A DNA stretch of 26,990 nucleotides, taken from positions 1 through 26,990 of the forward strand of contig JBAXPC010000005.1 in the NCBI GenBank assembly GCA_037132395.1. Direction: 5' to 3'. The notes below the pieces were generated by a model, which worked only from the letters and a program-made list of their open reading frames with translations, made no database searches and was not told the origin of the DNA. Positions 22,599 to 26,990 of this stretch are shown one piece after another. This DNA is from SICB01 sp037132395. GTDB lineage: Bacteria; Patescibacteriota; Saccharimonadia; CAILAD01; BJGX01. The position numbers and the translations under genes were made by a program. Numbering within the stretch: the stretch's first letter is position 1; each line of letters opens with the position of its first letter.

Positions 22599-23890
22599 TG
22601 AATAGTCTCCTCTTTGATGCGATACGAGCTTGGCTTGGCGCCGAGTTTGGTGCGGACGACAGCCTGCATAAATGTCTTGGATATCGTGATGGCTGTGAAC
22701 ATGCTAACCAATACACCAATTGCTAGCGTCACGGCGAAGCCCTTGATTACCGGTATGCCAGAGATATATAGAATCAGGCAGGTAATGAGAGTTGAGATGT
22801 TTGAGTCTCTAATGCTTGTCCAGGCCCTTTTGAAACCAGTATCCATACCCAAGGCGACCGAACTACCGGCACGGATTTCTTCTTTCATGCGCTCAAATAT
22901 CAGTATATTGGCATCGACTGCCATTCCGATACTAAGTATAAAACCAGCGATACCAGCCAGCGTTAGTACTATCGGAGATTGGGTAATGCCTGAAAGCTTG
23001 AATATATCGATTGTTATGAGGGTGTACATGACCAACGCCGCAGCAGCAACTAAGCCTGCTAGACGGTAGTAGGCAATCATGAATATCAGTACTGCAACTA
23101 GGCCAATGAGGCCCGCGAATAGGCTGCGTTGTATTGATTCTTGCCCCAATGTAGCTCCGACTGTGCGCTGCTCTACTAGGCTAATTGGTACTGGCAGGGC
23201 TCCGGCGTTGAGTAGCAGTGAAGTTTCTTTGGCTACCTTGAGATCTTTAAAGCCCGACATCTGGCCCTTGCCATCAGTAATAGGACTTGAGACTGTGCCA
23301 TTAAAGAGCGGGTCGTTATCTAGTATTATTAGCAGTCGTCCTCCCTGCCGATTGATATTCTTAGTGAGGTCTGCAAATTTCTGTATGGCACTTCCCTTCA
23401 TCTGAAATGATATGATTGGCTGACCGTTTTGGGTATCAATATCCGCCGTGGCGCTTTCGAGGTCTTCGGCCTTAATATCGGTGGCTTCGGGAATGCCTTC
23501 GGGGCTGACCGATAAAAACTGTAGTTGCGCGGTCTTGCCGATTATTCCAATTGCCTGATCAACATCTTTGATACCCGGAAGCTGAACACTAACTCGATCG
23601 CTACCCGATGTTTGCACCACAACCTCAGATGTACCACTCGAATTAACACGCTTATTGATGACATTTATAACTCCATCGATGGCTTTGGATTTATCTTGGG
23701 ACGAAACTTTAGACAGGTCGGCTTGGTAGGTGAGGCTGGCTCCGCCCTGGAGGTCTAGTCCGAGACGTAGCTTTAGGCTGGTGTCCTTGATACCAAGTGC
23801 AGAGAATATTTTGTCTTCTCTGGGGATTGCCAGCAACACCAGTACTACTAGTAAGGTGGCTATCAGATAAAGTTTTGTCGTTAATTTCAT
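22595..23890 (-). CDS. secD: Protein translocase subunit SecD
   Basis: Partner of SecF in late protein export. The 431-aa protein has a first membrane helix (7-23), the D1 motif LGLDLQGG (43-50), the P1 domain with its peptide-proximal PGIKDVDQA block, a short P1-head region, and a C-terminal five-helix part with GATLGQESI, GMAVDANILIFERMKEE and DSNISTLITCLIL. This is within the short range of SecD lengths. GGTAGG lies just before the ATG and a TTTACA-16 nt-TAATAA pair is a weak promoter candidate. No yajC is in the window. priA is divergent at 23962. Confidence 0.96.
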   Translation of the reverse strand: MKLTTKLYLIATLLVVLVLLAIPREDKIFSALGIKDTSLKLRLGLDLQGGASLTYQADLSKVSSQDKSKAIDGVINVINKRVNSSGTSEVVVQTSGSDRVSVQLPGIKDVDQAIGIIGKTAQLQFLSVSPEGIPEATDIKAEDLESATADIDTQNGQPIISFQMKGSAIQKFADLTKNINRQGGRLLIILDNDPLFNGTVSSPITDGKGQMSGFKDLKVAKETSLLLNAGALPVPISLVEQRTVGATLGQESIQRSLFAGLIGLVAVLIFMIAYYRLAGLVAAAALVMYTLITIDIFKLSGITQSPIVLTLAGIAGFILSIGMAVDANILIFERMKEEIRAGSSVALGMDTGFKRAWTSIRDSNISTLITCLILYISGIPVIKGFAVTLAIGVLVSMFTAITISKTFMQAVVRTKLGAKPSSYRIKEETIQ

Positions 23891-23948
23891 TACCTACCAT
23901 TATTAAGTAGATAAGACAGATTGTAAAGCAATTAATCTTGGGCTGAGG

Positions 23949-23954
23949 TACAAT
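23949..23954 (+). promoter_or_regulatory. -10 box of priA (leaderless type)
   Basis: TACAAT ends 7 nt before ATG 23962. A TTGTAA at 23921-23926 is too far upstream (22 nt) for a normal -35. No Shine-Dalgarno is seen between the -10 box and the ATG. Confidence 0.45.
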
Positions 23955-23961
23955 ATATAGT

Positions 23962-25887
23962 ATGTATGCCGAAGTCAGTGTAGTTGGTTACAAGGGGTCT
24001 GACAAAAGAACCTTCACCTACCGAGTCGCCGAGGGAGTTGTGGCCCAAGCCGGAAACCTGGTTAGTATTAAGTTTGGCAAAAATCAGACTATCGGTATTG
24101 TTAGCAGCATCAGCAGGAGTGCTCCGAGTAAAGACATCAAGCTCAAAAGTATTGATGCCGTTTTGCCAATCGACCCACTGCCAAAGGAGCTGCTCGCGCT
24201 ATGTGAGTGGCTAATAGATTACTACTCTGCCCCACCTGCTAGTGTCTGGCAATTGATGTTGCCCAAAAACCCCACCACCACGCCGCGCAAACTTTTTGAT
24301 AAGCCCAAGCTGGCTACTAAAAAGCTGGTCGAGCTATCGCCTGCGCAAGCCAAGGTGTATCGCGATATTTTGGCCTCAGAGCGCCCGACACTACTAGAGG
24401 GTGTAATGGGCTCTGGAAAGACAGAAATTTACTTTCACCTGATAGCTAAAATGCTGGCCGAGGGTAAGTCGGCGATCATGCTAATGCCAGAAATTTTTTT
24501 GACCAACCAAATGATCGAAAGGGCTCAGAAGCATTTTGCCGGTCAGCTGGTAGTGGCACATTCCGCGCTCAGCCCGGCCCAGCGCCGAGCTGTATGGGTG
24601 GAGTGCAATAGCAAATCGGCCAATATGCCGATGGTTGTTTTGGGTCCGCGTTCGGCACTATTTATGCCCCTGCACAAACTGGGGCTAATAGTTGTCGATG
24701 AGTGCCACGAGCAGAGCTACAAGCAAGATTCCTCGCCGCGCTATCATGCCGAGATGGTGGCCGGAAAACTCGCCAGCCTGACGGGCGCAAAGCTTGTACT
24801 AGGAAGTGCAACGCCCTCAGTTACGACACGCTTCCTGGCCGATGCGGGCAAGCTTCAACGGCTGAGTCTCAACCAGCGGGCCATTGCTTCATCACATCCA
24901 GAGATTAAGATTGTTAAAAAAGACAAACAATCTGACATATTCACACCCCAGCTAGCTGCCGCCATAAACTCGACCCTAGCAAATAAAAAGCTGGTGATGC
25001 TCTACCTTAACCGCCGCGGAACAGCTCCGATATTTGTTTGTAACGACTGCGGCCAGGGCTTCGAGTGCCCACACTGTGGGGTCAACTTGCACTTTCATGC
25101 CGATAGCATGCGCTTGGTTTGCCATGTCTGTGGGTTCAAACAAACTCCGCCGGCAAAATGCCCGAGCTGTGATGGGAGCAACTTGCGCGGGGTTGGCATC
25201 GGCACCAAGGCTGTTGCCGAAAAAGTCGCAGAATTATTTACTGGAGCTAGAATTGTGCGGATCGATCGCGATAGTGCTGAGCCAAAAGAATTTAAAAAGA
25301 TTTTAGATAGCATCAATAATAATGAGGTCGATATCATAATCGGTACGCAAATTATTGGCCGAGGTCTGGACCTCGAGAATCTTCATTTGGTGGGTATGGT
25401 AGACGCCGACTATGATTTGGCCAATATCGACTACAACAGTCTGGAGCGGGCATTTCAGCTTTTGAGCCAGACTGCAGGTAGAGCCGGACGCCGCAAAGAT
25501 CGCGGCGAGGTAATTATTCAGACCAAAAACCCCGATAACAAATTCTTTGAGCTCATCACCAATAACGACCATGAAAGCTTCTACCAATCGGAGCTGGCCC
25601 TGCGCAAAAAATACTCTTACCCACCTTACTCGTATCTGTTAAAATTAGAGTGTGGTTTTGTAAGCTCCGAGCTCGGTCGACAAAAAGCCCAAGCCCTAAT
25701 CGCGAAGCTTCGAGGCAAACAATCGATAACTATTCTGGGGCCGGTCAGATCGCACCCCTCATTGCGAGGCAAGAAGCACATGTGGAGCTTGATAATAAAA
25801 AGCCGCAACCGTAAAATACTAGTTGATATAGCCTTGCAACTAGAACCGTACTGGACTATCAACCTAGACCCCTTTGGAATATCATGA
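23962..25887 (+). CDS. priA: Primosomal protein N' (replication restart helicase PriA)
   Basis: SF2 3'-5' helicase that reloads the replisome at stalled forks. The 641-aa protein has the N-terminal DNA-binding domain, Walker A GVMGSGKTE (147-155), DEAH-type VVDECHEQ (245-252), SATPS (283-287), and a zinc-binding region with eight cysteines (361, 364, 370, 373, 388, 391, 401, 404). Motifs V and VI are GTQIIGRGLDLEN and LSQTAGRAGR. The length is a little below the usual 700-730 aa, mainly from a short N-terminal part. Its TGA overlaps the def start (ATGA), and fmt follows. Confidence 0.97.
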   Translation: MYAEVSVVGYKGSDKRTFTYRVAEGVVAQAGNLVSIKFGKNQTIGIVSSISRSAPSKDIKLKSIDAVLPIDPLPKELLALCEWLIDYYSAPPASVWQLMLPKNPTTTPRKLFDKPKLATKKLVELSPAQAKVYRDILASERPTLLEGVMGSGKTEIYFHLIAKMLAEGKSAIMLMPEIFLTNQMIERAQKHFAGQLVVAHSALSPAQRRAVWVECNSKSANMPMVVLGPRSALFMPLHKLGLIVVDECHEQSYKQDSSPRYHAEMVAGKLASLTGAKLVLGSATPSVTTRFLADAGKLQRLSLNQRAIASSHPEIKIVKKDKQSDIFTPQLAAAINSTLANKKLVMLYLNRRGTAPIFVCNDCGQGFECPHCGVNLHFHADSMRLVCHVCGFKQTPPAKCPSCDGSNLRGVGIGTKAVAEKVAELFTGARIVRIDRDSAEPKEFKKILDSINNNEVDIIIGTQIIGRGLDLENLHLVGMVDADYDLANIDYNSLERAFQLLSQTAGRAGRRKDRGEVIIQTKNPDNKFFELITNNDHESFYQSELALRKKYSYPPYSYLLKLECGFVSSELGRQKAQALIAKLRGKQSITILGPVRSHPSLRGKKHMWSLIIKSRNRKILVDIALQLEPYWTINLDPFGIS

Positions 25888-26441
25888 TAAAAAAAATCGT
25901 CACCATCCCCAATAAAATACTTCGCACCAAATCCAAAAGAATTGGCTATGTCGACGACTCTATTCGAAATCTGGCTAACGATATGATTGCCACCACCCTA
26001 GACTGGGACCACGACAGCGAGTTTGGTGCTGCCCTGGCGGCTATACAGGTTGGTGAGCCTCTCAAACTAACCGTTGTCCGCAATGACTTTGACGACCCCA
26101 AAAGCAAAGAGTTTACGACTTTAGTGAACCCCGAAATAGTCAAAATTAGTACCGAAATGATTAGCGATATCGAGGGTTGCCTCAGTGTGCCGGGTGTTTA
26201 TGGTCGGGTCAAACGACCACTAAAGGTCAAAATTAAAGCACAAGACGCCAACGGAGCACCAATTCGACTTAGCGTTGAGGGTTTTCCGGCTAGGGTTTTA
26301 CAACACGAAATAGATCATATGAACGGAGTAATATTCTTAGACCACATCAAAGACTCCTCGCAGTTATTTAGTATCGATAAAAATGGATCGCTGATGCCAG
26401 TAGCTCAAGTAAAAAAAGATGATATCAAAAAAAACAAATAG
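25884..26441 (+). CDS. def: Peptide deformylase
   Basis: Metallohydrolase that removes the formyl group from new proteins. The 185-aa protein has the three family motifs: GAALAAIQVG (48-57), a variant of GxGLAAxQ; EGCLSVPG (97-104) with metal ligand Cys99; and QHEIDHMNG (140-148) with His141, Glu142 and His145. The Ala in place of the second Gly of motif 1 is a minor variation. It starts within the priA stop and overlaps fmt by 23 nt, so these three genes form one unit. Confidence 0.96.
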   Translation: MIKKIVTIPNKILRTKSKRIGYVDDSIRNLANDMIATTLDWDHDSEFGAALAAIQVGEPLKLTVVRNDFDDPKSKEFTTLVNPEIVKISTEMISDIEGCLSVPGVYGRVKRPLKVKIKAQDANGAPIRLSVEGFPARVLQHEIDHMNGVIFLDHIKDSSQLFSIDKNGSLMPVAQVKKDDIKKNK

Positions 26442-26990
26442 CCCAAGGCATTCGATAGTCTTTTTTGGCACAGGCCAAACTAGCCTCGAGGCTCTGCAGT
26501 GCCTGAGCGAAGTATTCGATATTGAGCTAGTTGTTACCAAACCACCAGCTAGCAACTCGGCTGGTAAGCTGTTTAAAAACGCTGTCCAGCTCTGGGCCGA
26601 AAATAACTCGATTGGCGTAATTAACCCAAGCTCAAAAACCGATATCAGCACACTCATTAGCTCGGCTCAGCTTAGTAGCAAAGTGGCAGTGGTGCTGGAT
26701 TTTGGAATGATTATACCGAAAGACGTTATCGAAGCTTTCGAGTACGGCATATTGAATAGCCACTTTAGCTTGCTGCCTAAGTACCGCGGGGCCGACCCGA
26801 TCAGAACTGCCCTAATTAATGGCGATGCCACGACCGGAGTGACCATCATAAAAATTACGCCCGGCCTAGATGACGGCCCAATTTTGACTTGGTCTGAAGT
26901 CGATTGCAAAAACTATAATGCTATCGAGCTGCGAGAAAAACTATCGTCAGTTAATTGTGCTTTGCTGCCAGAGACTATTGAGCTCTACCT
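26419..26990 (+). CDS. fmt: Methionyl-tRNA formyltransferase (3' end missing)
   Basis: Transfers formyl from 10-formyl-tetrahydrofolate to initiator Met-tRNA. The window ends after 190 codons; the family is about 310 aa, so the C-terminal tRNA-binding domain is missing here. The catalytic set is visible: Asn113 and His115 in NSHFSLLPKYRGADPI (113-128), and Asp151 in GLDDGPIL (149-156). The start IVFFGTGQTSLEAL is the Rossmann nucleotide motif. It starts at ATG 26419 inside the end of def. Pairing with def is the classic def-fmt order. Confidence 0.94.
   Translation, partial: MISKKTNSPRHSIVFFGTGQTSLEALQCLSEVFDIELVVTKPPASNSAGKLFKNAVQLWAENNSIGVINPSSKTDISTLISSAQLSSKVAVVLDFGMIIPKDVIEAFEYGILNSHFSLLPKYRGADPIRTALINGDATTGVTIIKITPGLDDGPILTWSEVDCKNYNAIELREKLSSVNCALLPETIELY

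Noticed and set aside
22614..23069. 151-aa plus-strand frame antisense to secD
   Set aside because: SecD motifs on the minus strand account for this DNA; the antisense protein has no recognisable family.

Overview
The window reads as a dense bacterial chromosome segment from a reduced-genome Candidate Phyla Radiation lineage, most likely Saccharibacteria (TM7). This is inferred from gene content, compact overlapping gene pairs and protein style, not from a marker-gene tree. Stops TAA, TAG and TGA are all used as stops (TGA ends hisS, dgkA and priA), so the code is standard code 11 and not the UGA-glycine code of Absconditabacteria or Gracilibacteria. No rRNA, tRNA, insertion sequence, phage gene or CRISPR array was seen.

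Layout. At 1-101 is the 5' end of a leftward gene with a repetitive basic Ser/Thr/Arg N-terminus, divergent from rplU (338-649). Then come a membrane-anchored lipase-like hydrolase (713-2110, -), thioredoxin reductase (2191-3126, -) and a RecD/Dda-like SF1 helicase (3235-4410, +). A leftward block follows: ileS (7507-10410), rodA, a membrane-anchored thermonuclease-like gene and an unknown gene, joined by overlaps or short gaps. Downstream of it, and with its own good promoter, is a heliorhodopsin (4506-5285, -), the most striking gene here. ileS is preceded by a leader of about 310 nt with a T-box antiterminator and terminator.

Further right, all leftward, are a cysteine-free thioredoxin-fold protein, nrdR, ftsZ and ftsA, then the packed operon rpsU-yqeY-ybeY-dgkA-adk-map (14505-17267), then hisS, recJ, a 57-aa unannotated small gene and a winged-helix regulator. 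A rightward zinc-ribbon membrane protein (21179-21694) converges on secF/secD (-). The window ends with rightward priA-def-fmt, with fmt cut by the window edge.

How the genes work together. Most are housekeeping: translation (L21, S21, IleRS, HisRS, Fmt, Def, Map, YbeY), division and wall synthesis (FtsA, FtsZ, RodA, undecaprenol-kinase-like DgkA), DNA repair and restart (RecJ, PriA, RecD-like) and secretion (SecDF). Fmt, Def and Map together cover N-terminal formylation, deformylation and Met removal. The regulatory layer is unusual. At least eight genes have a sigma70-type -10 box only 6-9 nt upstream of the start codon, predicting leaderless mRNAs. Others (rplU, ileS, ftsZ, rpsU, the winged-helix gene) carry clear Shine-Dalgarno leaders. 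The features most worth following up are the heliorhodopsin with its own promoter, the T-box on an eukaryote-like IleRS, and the leaderless promoters.
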